Shown in pieces: positions 24,412 to 32,524 of a stretch of DNA of 64,000 bases. The notes under the pieces were generated by a model. The model did no database searches, was not told where the DNA came from, and worked only from the letters and a program-made list of their open reading frames with translations. The stretch lies in assembly GCA_013289695.1 (NCBI GenBank), contig JABCZK010000005.1, positions 1-64,000 on the forward strand, written 5' to 3'. Every line of letters starts with the position of its first letter. The first letter of the stretch is position 1. The stretch comes from Acidobacteriota bacterium. GTDB taxonomy: Bacteria; Acidobacteriota; Terriglobia; Acidiferrales; UBA7541. The translations under genes and the position numbers were made by a program.

Positions 24412-25187
24412 GCGTGCTACCGGGCGTGGTGGCCATCAATACGTTTCGCGAAGCGGTGCGGGACCGCGTGCTGTACAACCTGATTTTTTTCGCGCTGATG
24501 ATGATCGGCGCGGCGATCCTGGTGGGGCAGATTTCGATCGGGATCGAGCGGATGGTGATCGTCAACCTGGGGCTTTCGGCGATTTCGGCTATTGGGATCA
24601 TCATGGCGATTTTTATCGGCGTGGGGCTGGTGTACAAGGAGATGGAAAAGCGCACGTTGTACAGCCTGCTATCCAAGCCGATTCGCCGCTGGGAATTCCT
24701 GGTGGGGAAATTCGGCGGCCTGCTGCTGACGCTGGTGGTGAACACGTCGCTGATGACGCTGGGCCTGGGACTGGCGTTGTACTGCGTAGGCGGGAAATTC
24801 GAGCGGACAGACGCGACGATTCTGGTGGCGGTTTATTTTATTTTGCTGGAGCTGGCGCTAGTGACCGCGCTGGCGCTGTTCTTTTCCTGTTTTACCAGCC
24901 CCATGCTTTCGACTTTGTACACATTGGGAATTTACGTCGCGGGGGTTTTCGCGCCGGGCATACAGGGCGTCAGCCAATTCACACAGAACTGGGCGCTCCG
25001 GGCCGTCACGCGCTTCATATACTACCTGCTGCCCAATTTTCATGATTTCGGTGTGATCGCCGCGGCGGCGCACGGCGACAGGGTGCCACTAGCGCTGATC
25101 TGGCACAACACGTTGTACGCGGCGCTGTATGTGGCGCTGATTCTGCTGGCGGCGTCGGCGGTGTTTTCCGGGCGCAATCTGAAATGA
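24408..25187 (+). CDS. ABC-2-type permease
   Basis: A 259-residue membrane protein with about six helices (for example LIFFALMMIGAAILVGQ, IGIIMAIFIGVGLVYKEMEK, ALVTALALFFSCFTSP, LYAALYVALILLAASAVF). KEMEKRTLYSLLSKPIRRWEFLVGKF is the coupling region typical of ABC-2 permeases of the GldG/NosY group. True start is the ATG at 24408 in the upstream stop (ATGA); the track ORF from 24072 runs through the ATPase gene in another frame. It pairs with the preceding ATPase. Confidence 0.92.
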   Translation: MSVLPGVVAINTFREAVRDRVLYNLIFFALMMIGAAILVGQISIGIERMVIVNLGLSAISAIGIIMAIFIGVGLVYKEMEKRTLYSLLSKPIRRWEFLVGKFGGLLLTLVVNTSLMTLGLGLALYCVGGKFERTDATILVAVYFILLELALVTALALFFSCFTSPMLSTLYTLGIYVAGVFAPGIQGVSQFTQNWALRAVTRFIYYLLPNFHDFGVIAAAAHGDRVPLALIWHNTLYAALYVALILLAASAVFSGRNLK

Positions 25188-26101
25188 GCAGGCGCAGCCA
25201 GAATAAAAGCCACACACGAGCGGTGTGGCTGGCGCTGCTGGCCGTGCCGGTGCTGTTCGTCATGTGCGCGGCGCTGCAGGTGCGGATTGACGCGGAAACG
25301 CGCTCGATGAACCAGGGCAACGAAGAATTGCTCCTGCGTTCCGGCCGGCTGCTGAAGAACCTGAGCTTGGGATACGAGCCGCTCCTTGCGGACATTTATT
25401 GGACGCGGGTGGTGCAATATTACGGTACCAGGGCCCGCAAACCCGGCGCGACGTACGAATCACTGTGGCCATTGCTAGACATCACTACCGCGCTTGATCC
25501 GAAGTTGATGATCGCCTACCGCTTCGGAGCGGTTTTTCTCTCGGAGCGGCCACCTGTCGGTCCCGGACGAGCGGATCTGGCGGTGGACCTGGTGAAGCGC
25601 GGCATCGCCGAAAATCCCGATGAATGGCGGCTCTATCAGGATCTGGGATTCCTCTATTCGATCCATCTGAAGGATTACCAAAAAGCGTCTGAAGCCTATC
25701 TGGAAGGCAGCAAGAATCCCAATGCGCAAGTGTGGATGAAAGTGATGGCTGCGCGCGTGGCCGAAACCGGCAACCAGCTGGAGACGTCACGCCTGATCTG
25801 GATCGCAGTGTACTCCAGCACCAAAGACGACCTCATCCGCCGCCGGGCCACGCAGCATATCCATTCGCTGGACGCGGCGCTGGGTCTGAAAAAATTGAAT
25901 GAAAGCTCCGAAGACTACTGGAGAAAATTCGGCCGCTTCCCTAGCTCGATGCAAGAACTGCGGGATGCGGGATTGGTGGGCGGCGCTCTCGAGGACCCGG
26001 AGGGTTATCCCTACGTGATGGGTCCGAACGGAGTGCCGCAACTCAATCCGAAAAGCCCCATCGTGCTGGACCCCGACCAGGGACCGGACAAACTCCGCTA
26101 G
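25184..26101 (+). CDS. Membrane-anchored TPR-like protein in the ABC operon
   Basis: A 305-residue protein with one N-terminal membrane segment (AVWLALLAVPVLFVMCAALQV) and a soluble outer region with TPR-like helices (LDPKLMIAYRFGAVFLSE, EWRLYQDLGFLYSIHLKDYQKASEAYLEG). The end resembles short pre-pilin-like repeats (YWRKFGRFPSSMQELRDAGLVGG..EDPEGYPYVMG). It overlaps the permease stop by four bases, so it is likely a partner of this ABC system. Specific function unknown. Confidence 0.78.
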   Translation: MSRRSQNKSHTRAVWLALLAVPVLFVMCAALQVRIDAETRSMNQGNEELLLRSGRLLKNLSLGYEPLLADIYWTRVVQYYGTRARKPGATYESLWPLLDITTALDPKLMIAYRFGAVFLSERPPVGPGRADLAVDLVKRGIAENPDEWRLYQDLGFLYSIHLKDYQKASEAYLEGSKNPNAQVWMKVMAARVAETGNQLETSRLIWIAVYSSTKDDLIRRRATQHIHSLDAALGLKKLNESSEDYWRKFGRFPSSMQELRDAGLVGGALEDPEGYPYVMGPNGVPQLNPKSPIVLDPDQGPDKLR

Positions 26102-26113
26102 CGATGCTTCCGA

Positions 26114-26123
26114 GGCTGAAGCC
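26114..26123. repeat. Short GGCTGAAGCC palindrome
   Basis: Small member of the GGCTNNAGCC hairpin family between the convergent genes ending at 26101 and 26159. Confidence 0.5.
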
Positions 26124-26158
26124 CCGCCCTTCCCACGCGCTTACTTACCGGACAGCGA

Positions 26159-27400
26159 CTATTCGTAGCGCAGGGCTTCGACGGGGTTGAGGCGCGCGGC
26201 TTTGGTGGCGGGCCAGACTCCGAAGATGAGGCCGATGCTGACGGAGACCGTGAAGCCGATAATGACGGCCCATGCGGGCACGACGGCTTTCAGCGAGCTG
26301 ACCATGGGAATCAGGAAGACGATCGCGCTACCGACGATAATGCCGATGATGCCGCCGGTTCCGGTGAGGGTCATGGCTTCGAAGAGGAATTGCCAGGTAA
26401 TGTCGCGGCTGCGCGCGCCGATGGCTTTGCGCACGCCGATTTCGCGCGTGCGCTCGGTGACGGACACCAGCATGATGTTCATCACGCCCATGCCGCCGAT
26501 GAGCAGGCCAATGGAACTGAGGACTACGACGACGAGCACGACGCCGCCAATAATGTCGTTGAATTTCTGGACGACTTCCACCTGGGTCTGAATCGAAAAG
26601 TTGTCCGGCTTGTCGTAAGGAACTTCCCGGCGGCGGCGCAGAACTTCACGGATCTGGTCCACGGCCGCATCGAGCTTGCCGGAATATGCGAGGAAGCGAT
26701 AGCCGATCTCGTAGCTGCTGGGATACAACTTCATGAAGGTGTAATAGGGGATGACGGTGCGGCGATCTTCATCATCCGTTCCGAAGCCGTTGGCAGGCTT
26801 TTCGAAAACTCCCACGACCAGGTAAGTCGAGCCGTCCACGAGAATTTCCTTGCCCATGGCATCGTCGATCGAGGGAAAGAAAGCGGTAGCGACGTTTTCG
26901 CCAATCACCACTACATTTTCGCGATGCTCGTTTTCAGCTTCGGTGAAGAAGCGCCCCGCTTTCATGGTGGCGTTGGAATAGACGGCGAGGTAGGCAGGGA
27001 AAGTGCCGCGAAAATCTGTGCCCTCGATTTCGTTGCTCTGATAACGCGCGGTGTGGGCCAGCTGCCACTGAAAAGCGGATACGGCGATCTCTTTGATCGC
27101 CGGACAAAGCTGGCGGACGGCCATGGCGTCTGCCAAGGTGAGCGGCTTGCGCAGCTTTTCGTCCTTCGGCCGACGGCCGTTTTGCGGGCCTTGGTCAAAG
27201 CGCGAAACGAACGCGGTATCAATTCCTTCCGAAACGATTTCGTCCTGGATGGTCTGGCGGAACCCTTGCACCAGGCCGACGACGAGAATGATGAGTGCGA
27301 CGCCGATCATCACGCCGAGAATCGCAAGGAAGCTGCGGAGCTTGTGCGCGCGAACCGTGTCCAGCGCGAGATGGAGATTTTCGCGAAAATCACTTTGCAT
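26159..27400 (-). CDS. MacB/FtsX-type ABC permease (orphan)
   Basis: A 413-residue permease: N-terminal helix (FLAILGVMIGVALIILVVGLVQGF), a large periplasmic MacB core domain (~45-280) and three C-terminal helices. VTERTREIGVRKAIGARSRDITWQFLFEAM is the family's conserved coupling region and LNPVEALRYE the typical end. MacB permeases normally carry or neighbour an ATPase (LolD/MacB type) and move lipoproteins, toxins or siderophores. No ATPase gene is beside it; the only ATPase in the area belongs to a different ABC type. It follows a related permease gene on the same strand, 134 bases downstream. Confidence 0.9.
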   Translation of the reverse strand: MQSDFRENLHLALDTVRAHKLRSFLAILGVMIGVALIILVVGLVQGFRQTIQDEIVSEGIDTAFVSRFDQGPQNGRRPKDEKLRKPLTLADAMAVRQLCPAIKEIAVSAFQWQLAHTARYQSNEIEGTDFRGTFPAYLAVYSNATMKAGRFFTEAENEHRENVVVIGENVATAFFPSIDDAMGKEILVDGSTYLVVGVFEKPANGFGTDDEDRRTVIPYYTFMKLYPSSYEIGYRFLAYSGKLDAAVDQIREVLRRRREVPYDKPDNFSIQTQVEVVQKFNDIIGGVVLVVVVLSSIGLLIGGMGVMNIMLVSVTERTREIGVRKAIGARSRDITWQFLFEAMTLTGTGGIIGIIVGSAIVFLIPMVSSLKAVVPAWAVIIGFTVSVSIGLIFGVWPATKAARLNPVEALRYE

Positions 27401-27451
27401 TGAGTTGTCCTAATAAGTTCGCGTAAACAATGAACTAAACCATTTCCTCAG

Positions 27452-27504
27452 GGGCTAAAGCCCGTTCCGAGCCGCGTAGTTGTTGTCGGAGCTAAAGCTC
27501 CGAC
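27452..27504. repeat. Two GGCTAAAGCC-type hairpins between the permease genes
   Basis: GGGCTAAAGCCC (27452-27463) and GTCGGAGCTAAAGCTCCGAC (27485-27504) are perfect palindromes around an AA centre. Same family as 56711-56730 and 56752-56763 (reverse complement TTTAGCC form). Confidence 0.75.
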
Positions 27505-27534
27505 CCCCTAAAAGCGGAGCGTTTGGGCAAGCCG

Positions 27535-28800
27535 CTACGTTTCCGCCCGCAGCGCTTCGATCGGGTCCAGTTTCGCCGCGCGCATCGCCGGGTAAATGCC
27601 GAAAAACAGGCCGACGGCGGTGGAAAGAATCAGCGCAACGAGTATCGAAAAAAATGGCGTGGAAATCGGTATCGGCGAAAGCACGCGCACCAACTGGCTG
27701 ATAGCTACTGCGGCGACCACGCCGAGAAATCCGCCCAGTCCGGCCAGCACTGAGGATTCGACCAGGAATTGCAGGATGATGTGACGGCGGCGCGCGCCGA
27801 GCGATTTGCGCAGTCCGATTTCGCGGGTGCGCTCGGTGACGCTGGCGAGCATGATGTTCATGATTACCACGCCGCCGACCACCAGAAATACGGAAGTAAT
27901 CCAAATGGCGATGCCGAAGGCGCTGCCGGTGATGCGATTCCACAAACCCATAATGGAAGTCGGAGCGATGATGGCGAAATTATCCTCGGACAGATATGGC
28001 ACATGGCGCCGCGAGCGCAGAATCACGCGAGCCTCGTCTTGCGCGGCATCCATCCATTCCGGGCCGCGCGCCTGGACAAAAAATCCGATGGAATCCTGCG
28101 CCGTGAGCCATTCCTTGCGATAGGTGCCCAGCGGAATCATCACGAAATTGTCCTGCGGTTGGCCCAGGACATTACCTTTGGGCGTGGCTACGCCGACGAT
28201 CACGTACTGGCCCTGCCCTGCGCGAATTTCCTTTCCCACCGGATCCACGCCAGGAAATATTTTATTGGCGACGTCCGCGCCAATGACGCAAACGCCGGCA
28301 CGATGATCTTCGTCAATCTCGGTGAGCAGCCGGCCATTGGAGACGTCAATGTCGCGAATGGAAGCGAAAGTTGGAGTGGCGCCAATGATGGTTACGTCTT
28401 CGCTCAAGTCGTTGCCGTGGCGCACGTCGGCGAAGGTGTTCTGCTCTCCGGCGATGGTGTCGGCCAGCTTCATTCCGTTGCGCAGGGCTTCCAGATCTTC
28501 CATTCCGAGCGGCGGGCGTTTGCGGGCTTTGTACCACTCCTGCGCATTGGTGACGATGCCGATGCGGTCGATCACGAAAGCGTTGGCGCCGAGGTTCGCG
28601 ACCTTGTCGGCGACGTAAACGTTGAGGCCATTGAGAACCGAGATGACGGCCACCAGGGTAGTGACGGCCAGGATCACGCCCAGCAGAGTCAAGAAAGTGC
28701 GCAGTTTATGCGCGCGCAGGGTGTCCAGCGCGATCCAGATGGTTTCGCGCAGGGCGCCGAGCGTCTGTCGGGCTTCGGATAGGGATTTGGAGGACTTCAT
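27535..28800 (-). CDS. MacB/FtsX-type ABC permease (orphan)
   Basis: A 421-residue relative of the downstream permease: helix FLTLLGVILAVTTLVAVISVL, MacB periplasmic core, and C-terminal helices with SVTERTREIGLRKSLGARRRHIILQFLVESS and the LDPIEALRAE end. I chose the ATG at 28800 (MKSSKSLSEARQ); a GTG at 28809 adds three residues. The two permeases could form a heterodimer; again no ATPase gene is adjacent. Confidence 0.9.
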   Translation of the reverse strand: MKSSKSLSEARQTLGALRETIWIALDTLRAHKLRTFLTLLGVILAVTTLVAVISVLNGLNVYVADKVANLGANAFVIDRIGIVTNAQEWYKARKRPPLGMEDLEALRNGMKLADTIAGEQNTFADVRHGNDLSEDVTIIGATPTFASIRDIDVSNGRLLTEIDEDHRAGVCVIGADVANKIFPGVDPVGKEIRAGQGQYVIVGVATPKGNVLGQPQDNFVMIPLGTYRKEWLTAQDSIGFFVQARGPEWMDAAQDEARVILRSRRHVPYLSEDNFAIIAPTSIMGLWNRITGSAFGIAIWITSVFLVVGGVVIMNIMLASVTERTREIGLRKSLGARRRHIILQFLVESSVLAGLGGFLGVVAAVAISQLVRVLSPIPISTPFFSILVALILSTAVGLFFGIYPAMRAAKLDPIEALRAET

Positions 28801-28930
28801 GGCTGTCACTATATTAGACGGATATGGGCCTGGAAAAACTTCAGATTACGGATAATTATTTGGCTGCCGGGATGCGCAGGAGGGGGCAGGGGTCGCGCTC
28901 CCGGTCGACGGTTTTGGCTGCGGATTCGGG

Positions 28931-28936
28931 TAGAAT
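28931..28936 (+). promoter_or_regulatory. Possible -10 element
   Basis: TAGAAT followed by CG, 20 bases before the ATG at 28956. The box precedes the chosen start, which argues against the longer ORF start at 28824. Confidence 0.35.
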
Positions 28937-28955
28937 CGAAGCTGCGGACTATCTA

Positions 28956-30056
28956 ATGGCGCAGGGCATCTCCGTCACGGGCACTTCCAACATCGCGAAA
29001 GGACTTACCGCATCGAGTCTGGCTGCGGCGCTCGCGCTGACCGGTCTGGCCGGAGCGTCCGGGCAATCGATTCCTGCTTCCCTAGCGAGCCCAACCAAGA
29101 GCGCGGCTTCGGGGGCTGAAACCCCTCATTTGAGGGCTTGGACGGCAGGGCTGAAGGCTAGGCCTTCGCCGTCATTCGCCGACGGCGCGAGTTCTGATAT
29201 GCACGGAGGCCAGCAGGAGGGCCAAATCGGGACAGCGCGACCTCCTACGGATGCCGAGATTGCGGCTCGCGCGAAAATCCTGCTGGAGCATCAATTCAGC
29301 AACGACGAGGCGCTGGAGCAGTACGAGCGGGTGGAGCATCACGTTGATCGCACAGGAGGCGCCGCGCCGCGTGTGCTCGACGATAAAACCTATCGCGTGG
29401 TACCTACCGGCTCCGGCACTATGAAACTGTTGCTGAAAGACGGCGACCGGCCGGTGGATCCGGCGGAGTACCGCAAGCAGCTCGTGGCATGGAAAGAGCT
29501 GCTGGAGCTGATGCTGAAGCCCGAAGATTCCAGGACCAAATCGGCATCCGCGAAATGGCAAAAGAGAAAAGCAGATCGCAAGGAACTGGTGTCTGCGGCG
29601 GCGGATGCTTTCCTGACGAAGTGGGCTGGGCAGGAGATGCGCAATGGCCGCGTGTGCGATATCTATGATCTCCAGCCGAATCCAAATTTTCACCCGCGGT
29701 CGCTTGTGCAGGATATTCTGACGCGCGTCACGGCGAAAATTTGGGTGGACCGCGACGCCAATCAGTTATCGCGCGGGGAAGCGCACGTGATGCGCGACAT
29801 TTCGTTTGGCGGCGGGATTCTGGGAAAACTCTATCGCGGCGGCGTGTTTTATATGGAGCAGGACGAGGTCGCTCCGGGAATCTGGGAGGCCACGCGCTAT
29901 CAATACGATTTCACAGCACGTAAATTCCTCTTCACGTTCGAACAGCACCAGTACATCGAAGCGCGCCAGTATCGCCGCATCGGGCCGCCCAAGCAGGCTC
30001 TGGCGATTGCGCAGCACGAACTGGCCAGCGGCAAAGCGCTGTACGGTGACCCGTAA
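28956..30056 (+). CDS. Secreted protein of unknown function with a repeat-derived linker
   Basis: A 366-residue protein. From ATG 28956 it opens with a signal-peptide-like segment (GLTASSLAAALALTGLAGASGQS); the upstream ORF part to 28824 looks non-coding. Residues ~45-85 are coded by hairpin repeats like those in intergenic gaps. The folded part (~105-366) has KILLEHQFSNDEALEQYERVEHHV and a C-terminal beta-rich region (KIWVDRDANQLSRGEAHVMRDISFGGGILGKLYRGG) resembling outer-membrane-lipoprotein-sorting-like domains. I do not recognise a named family; envelope location is inferred. Confidence 0.75.
   Translation: MAQGISVTGTSNIAKGLTASSLAAALALTGLAGASGQSIPASLASPTKSAASGAETPHLRAWTAGLKARPSPSFADGASSDMHGGQQEGQIGTARPPTDAEIAARAKILLEHQFSNDEALEQYERVEHHVDRTGGAAPRVLDDKTYRVVPTGSGTMKLLLKDGDRPVDPAEYRKQLVAWKELLELMLKPEDSRTKSASAKWQKRKADRKELVSAAADAFLTKWAGQEMRNGRVCDIYDLQPNPNFHPRSLVQDILTRVTAKIWVDRDANQLSRGEAHVMRDISFGGGILGKLYRGGVFYMEQDEVAPGIWEATRYQYDFTARKFLFTFEQHQYIEARQYRRIGPPKQALAIAQHELASGKALYGDP
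29108..29167. repeat. Intergenic-type hairpin repeats inside a coding region
   Basis: GGGG-GCTGAAA-CCCC (about 29111-29125) and GAAGGC-TAG-GCCTTC (29153-29167) lie in frame inside the 28956-30056 gene, just after its signal peptide. Confidence 0.6.
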
Positions 30057-30208
30057 CTCTTCGGTCCATCCGGGATTCAGCCCAATAGAAACAGGCGCAC
30101 AATAGTCTCAGTGCGGCGCTGCACCCTTCCGTCCAATTGATATTCGGCGTCCGAGGATTTTGCTGCTTGGAGCTTGCTGGTCATTTACAGGTAATTCGAG
30201 GAGGCGTC

Positions 30209-30805
30209 ATGGATCGGCGAACGCAGCTGTTTGTCACGGCCCTGGCTATTGCAACCGCTGTTTTTGTGCCGGGCATGGCGCGTGCGCAAGGAAGTTCTGC
30301 CGGCCAAACGGCCCCGGTGGGGGACGCAGCGACACAGGCGACGCCCGCTCAGGGCAACTCGATGCCCGCCACCAGTGCGAACGCCACAACTTCGACAACT
30401 CCTACGACGACCGCGACAGCAAAAAAAGTCTGGACCAACGAAGACATGGGCGACGTCCACAACCATACGGTCCTGCCTACGTTTTCAGCATCGAGCAGCA
30501 AGCCGGGAAACGGCAAGCCCGCGGGAAACGCGAAGGGCGGCAAGGACGCGAAGCAGTATCAGGACCAAATCTTGAAACTGCAGGCCAAACTGCCGCCGCT
30601 CGACGAGCAGATCTCGGAATTGCAGGCGACGCTGAATGGCAACACCGTGAATTCCACGCGGCACTACAGCGGCGCAAAAATTGACGATTGGCACGAGGAA
30701 TTGGTGCACCTGCAAAAACAGCGCGACGACATTGCGACGAAGATCAGTGCGCTGCAGGACGAAGCTCGGCGCAACGGCGTGCCGCCGAATCAAATCCCGG
30801 ATTGA
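30209..30805 (+). CDS. Secreted low-complexity/coiled-coil protein, unknown function
   Basis: 198 residues with a clear signal peptide (LFVTALAIATAVFVPGMARAQG), a Thr/Ala/Gln-rich stretch (~30-70), VWTNEDMGDVHNHTVLPTF, a Gly/Lys-rich linker, and a C-terminal coiled coil (DQILKLQAKLPPLDEQISEL ... WHEELVHLQKQRDDIATKISALQDE). GAGGAGG precedes the ATG at 30209, so the longer ORF start is not used. No family recognised; a periplasmic structural or binding role is possible. Confidence 0.75.
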   Translation: MDRRTQLFVTALAIATAVFVPGMARAQGSSAGQTAPVGDAATQATPAQGNSMPATSANATTSTTPTTTATAKKVWTNEDMGDVHNHTVLPTFSASSSKPGNGKPAGNAKGGKDAKQYQDQILKLQAKLPPLDEQISELQATLNGNTVNSTRHYSGAKIDDWHEELVHLQKQRDDIATKISALQDEARRNGVPPNQIPD

Positions 30806-30860
30806 CGAGGAGGCAGGCCCCGGTCTTGCGACCAGGACCCGCCCTTACAAACTGCGTGTT

Positions 30861-31724
30861 CTAGTGCGCGGCGACGGCGACTTCCTTTTCGATGGGTGCG
30901 CCGACGAGATTGCCCCACTCGGTCCAGGAGCCGTCGTAATTCTTCACGTTGCCGAAGCCCAGCAAATACTTCAGCACGAACCAGGTGTGCGAGCTGCGTT
31001 CGCCGATGCGGCAGTAGGCGATCACTTCTTCCGCGCCGTCAATTCCCTTCTTGCCGTATAGCTCCTTCAGCGCATCCGCGGATTTGAAAGTGCCGTCTTC
31101 GTTGGCGGCCTGCGCCCAGGGAATACTGGCCGCGCCCGGAATGTGGCCCGCACGCTGCGCGGTTTCGGAAAGTCCCGGAGGCGCGAGAATCTTTCCGGTG
31201 AATTCGTCCACGGAGCGAACGTCCACCAGTTGCGCGGCCTTCTTCTTATCGAGGAAGGCGTAAACATCTTCCTTGCGGGCGCGGATGGATTCGTCGGGGC
31301 CGGTGGCGTGATAGGTGGCGGCGGTTATTTTCGGCGCGTCGGTGGTGAGCGGGCGCTTTTCCTCTACCCACTTCTTGCGGCCGCCGTTGATCAGGCGCAC
31401 ATCCTTGTGGCCGTAGTACTTCACTTGCCAGAAGGCGTAGGCGGCGAACCAGTTGTTGTTGTCGCCGTAGAACAGGATGATGGTGTCGTTGGAAATTCCG
31501 GACGCGCCAAGCAGTTTTTCCAGCGCGGGCTTGTCAATCAGGTCGCGGCGAATATTGTCTTGCAGCTGCGATTGCCAGTTCCAGCCCACGGCGCCGGGAA
31601 TGTGACCCTGGTCGTAGGCGGTGGTGTCCACGTCCACCTCGACCAGGCGGACTTTCGGATCGTTCAGATGGTCGGCGGCCCACTGGGTGGTCACCAGAAC
31701 TTCAGGGTGCTTGTAGTCAGTCAT
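30861..31724 (-). CDS. Thiosulfate sulfurtransferase (two-domain rhodanese)
   Basis: Transfers sulfane sulfur from thiosulfate to thiol acceptors or cyanide. Two rhodanese domains: N-terminal (~5-125, starting VLVTTQWAADHLNDPKVRLVEVD) without a catalytic Cys, and C-terminal (~155-280) with the active loop AYCRIGERSSHTWF. The CRIGERSSHTWFVLKYLLG...VKNYDGSWTEWG region is very close to what I recall of mycobacterial CysA2. GAGGAGA precedes the ATG. Upstream on the same strand lie a terminator and a polycysteine minigene that together look like a cysteine attenuator, tying expression to sulfur supply. Confidence 0.95.
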   Translation of the reverse strand: MTDYKHPEVLVTTQWAADHLNDPKVRLVEVDVDTTAYDQGHIPGAVGWNWQSQLQDNIRRDLIDKPALEKLLGASGISNDTIILFYGDNNNWFAAYAFWQVKYYGHKDVRLINGGRKKWVEEKRPLTTDAPKITAATYHATGPDESIRARKEDVYAFLDKKKAAQLVDVRSVDEFTGKILAPPGLSETAQRAGHIPGAASIPWAQAANEDGTFKSADALKELYGKKGIDGAEEVIAYCRIGERSSHTWFVLKYLLGFGNVKNYDGSWTEWGNLVGAPIEKEVAVAAH

Positions 31725-31800
31725 TGGCTGTCTCCTCGTTGTTAGTCATTCTTCGTAATTAGACGCTCGCTATCGGAACCGTTGCAAAAATCCGGGCATA

Positions 31801-31842
31801 AAACAAAAAACCCACCTGCCTTGGGTACTTCCGGCGGTGGGT
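31801..31842 (-). terminator. Intrinsic terminator in the sulfurtransferase leader
   Basis: Minus-strand hairpin: ACCCACC-GCC arm pairs with GGC-A-GGTGGGT (10 bp, one bulge), followed by TTTTTTGTTT. It lies between the polycysteine ORF stop and the sulfurtransferase start, where no gene needs terminating, so it is an attenuator-type terminator. Confidence 0.82.
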
Positions 31843-31870
31843 CGGGAATTTCTGGGCTAGTTTGCGGTAC

Positions 31871-31957
31871 TTAGCTGCCTAGCCTCCCTGCGCCAGAAGA
31901 CACGTCTGCGCAAAACATACAACAACAGCAAGCGCAGCACTGGCAGCAGATTTGCAT
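31871..31957 (-). CDS. Polycysteine leader peptide (28 aa)
   Basis: Starts MQICCQCCACCCCMFC and has nine cysteines within the first 16 of 28 residues, too short for the ORF track. Its ATG coincides with the predicted transcription start (6 bases after a TAACCT -10 box), so it would be translated from a leaderless mRNA. It ends 29 bases before a strong intrinsic terminator, with the thiosulfate sulfurtransferase gene beyond. Polycysteine leader ORFs controlling sulfur genes are known in mycobacteria. A metal-binding microprotein is the alternative, but position argues for a leader peptide. Confidence 0.68.
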   Translation of the reverse strand: MQICCQCCACCCCMFCADVSSGAGRLGS

Positions 31958-31963
31958 GAACTG

Positions 31964-31992
31964 AGGTTACACCTGAACCGCGGGCATGGCAA
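31964..31992 (-). promoter_or_regulatory. Promoter of the polycysteine leader and sulfurtransferase
   Basis: Minus strand TTGCCA -35 and TAACCT -10 with exactly 17 bases between; predicted start of transcription is the A of the leader ORF ATG at 31957. It overlaps the 5' end of the divergent PilZ gene. Confidence 0.6.
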
Positions 31993-32524
31993 TTGTTTCT
32001 GATGGAGGACGGGCGGCGAAGCACTCGATATTCAGGCTGAGGTTCATGTGACGGGGCGCCTCGCTGATATCAGCCGGAACGGTTGCTACATGGCCACGAT
32101 CAGCCCGTTTGCGGTAAATGCCGCGATTGCTTTGACGGTCACGAAGGAGGGCCGAACCTTCCAAACCAAGGCGAAAGTGGTCTATTCGCTGAATGGGATG
32201 GGCATGGGCATGATGTTCACGACGACGGAGCCCGATCAAGTTCGCGTGCTGGAAGCGTGGCTGAACGAACCGAGCGGCGGAACGCCCCTCAAACCGGAAC
32301 CTGATCCGCTTCCGCTCGATGTGCCGATGCCGGCGGCGCCTGCCGAAACCGCGGCCAGCACCGATCAGGAGTTGCGGGATATCGTCCGCGAACGGATTGT
32401 TCTGCTAAACCGAAAGACCATCGTGGGCGATGCCGAAGCGATGGCCATGATGCGAAAACTCTCGAAGAAATTGGATTTGGCTCGTGCTGCGAACGATCAG
32501 ATTCCCGCGGTTTATTCCTTTTAG
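31986..32524 (+). pseudogene. PilZ-domain protein gene with probable 5' frameshift
   Basis: PilZ domains bind cyclic-di-GMP. The intact part (GTG 32048 to 32524, 158 aa) has GRLADISRNGCYMATISPF and AKVVYSLNGMGMGMMFTTTEPDQ, both typical, and a C-terminal helical tail. The usual N-terminal Arg-rich start is missing from this frame, which runs upstream only to a stop at 32000 with no better start. In another frame, ATG 31986 gives MAIVSDGGRAAKHS, resembling a PilZ N-terminus. A one-base shift near 32020-32035 would join both. If the shift is real, the RxxxR c-di-GMP-binding motif is lost or altered. An assembly error, or real use of GTG 32048, is possible. Confidence 0.6.

Larger units (their letters stand above)
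31801..31957 (-). promoter_or_regulatory. Predicted cysteine attenuator of the sulfurtransferase gene
   Basis: Order on the minus strand: Cys-rich leader ORF, terminator, coding gene. The sequence GGCGCAGGG inside the last third of the leader ORF (31886-31894) can pair with CCCACCGCC, the terminator's 5' arm (31833-31841), as GGCG/CGCC plus GGG/CCC. A ribosome stalled on the Cys codons would leave this segment free to pair and block the terminator; a ribosome reaching the stop codon would cover it and let the terminator form. The mechanism is inferred; the sequence parts are directly visible. Confidence 0.65.

Noticed and set aside
26390-27403. 337-codon plus-strand ORF opposite the MacB permease
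   Set aside because: Shadow; the minus strand has clear permease motifs. The same holds for 27769-28782.
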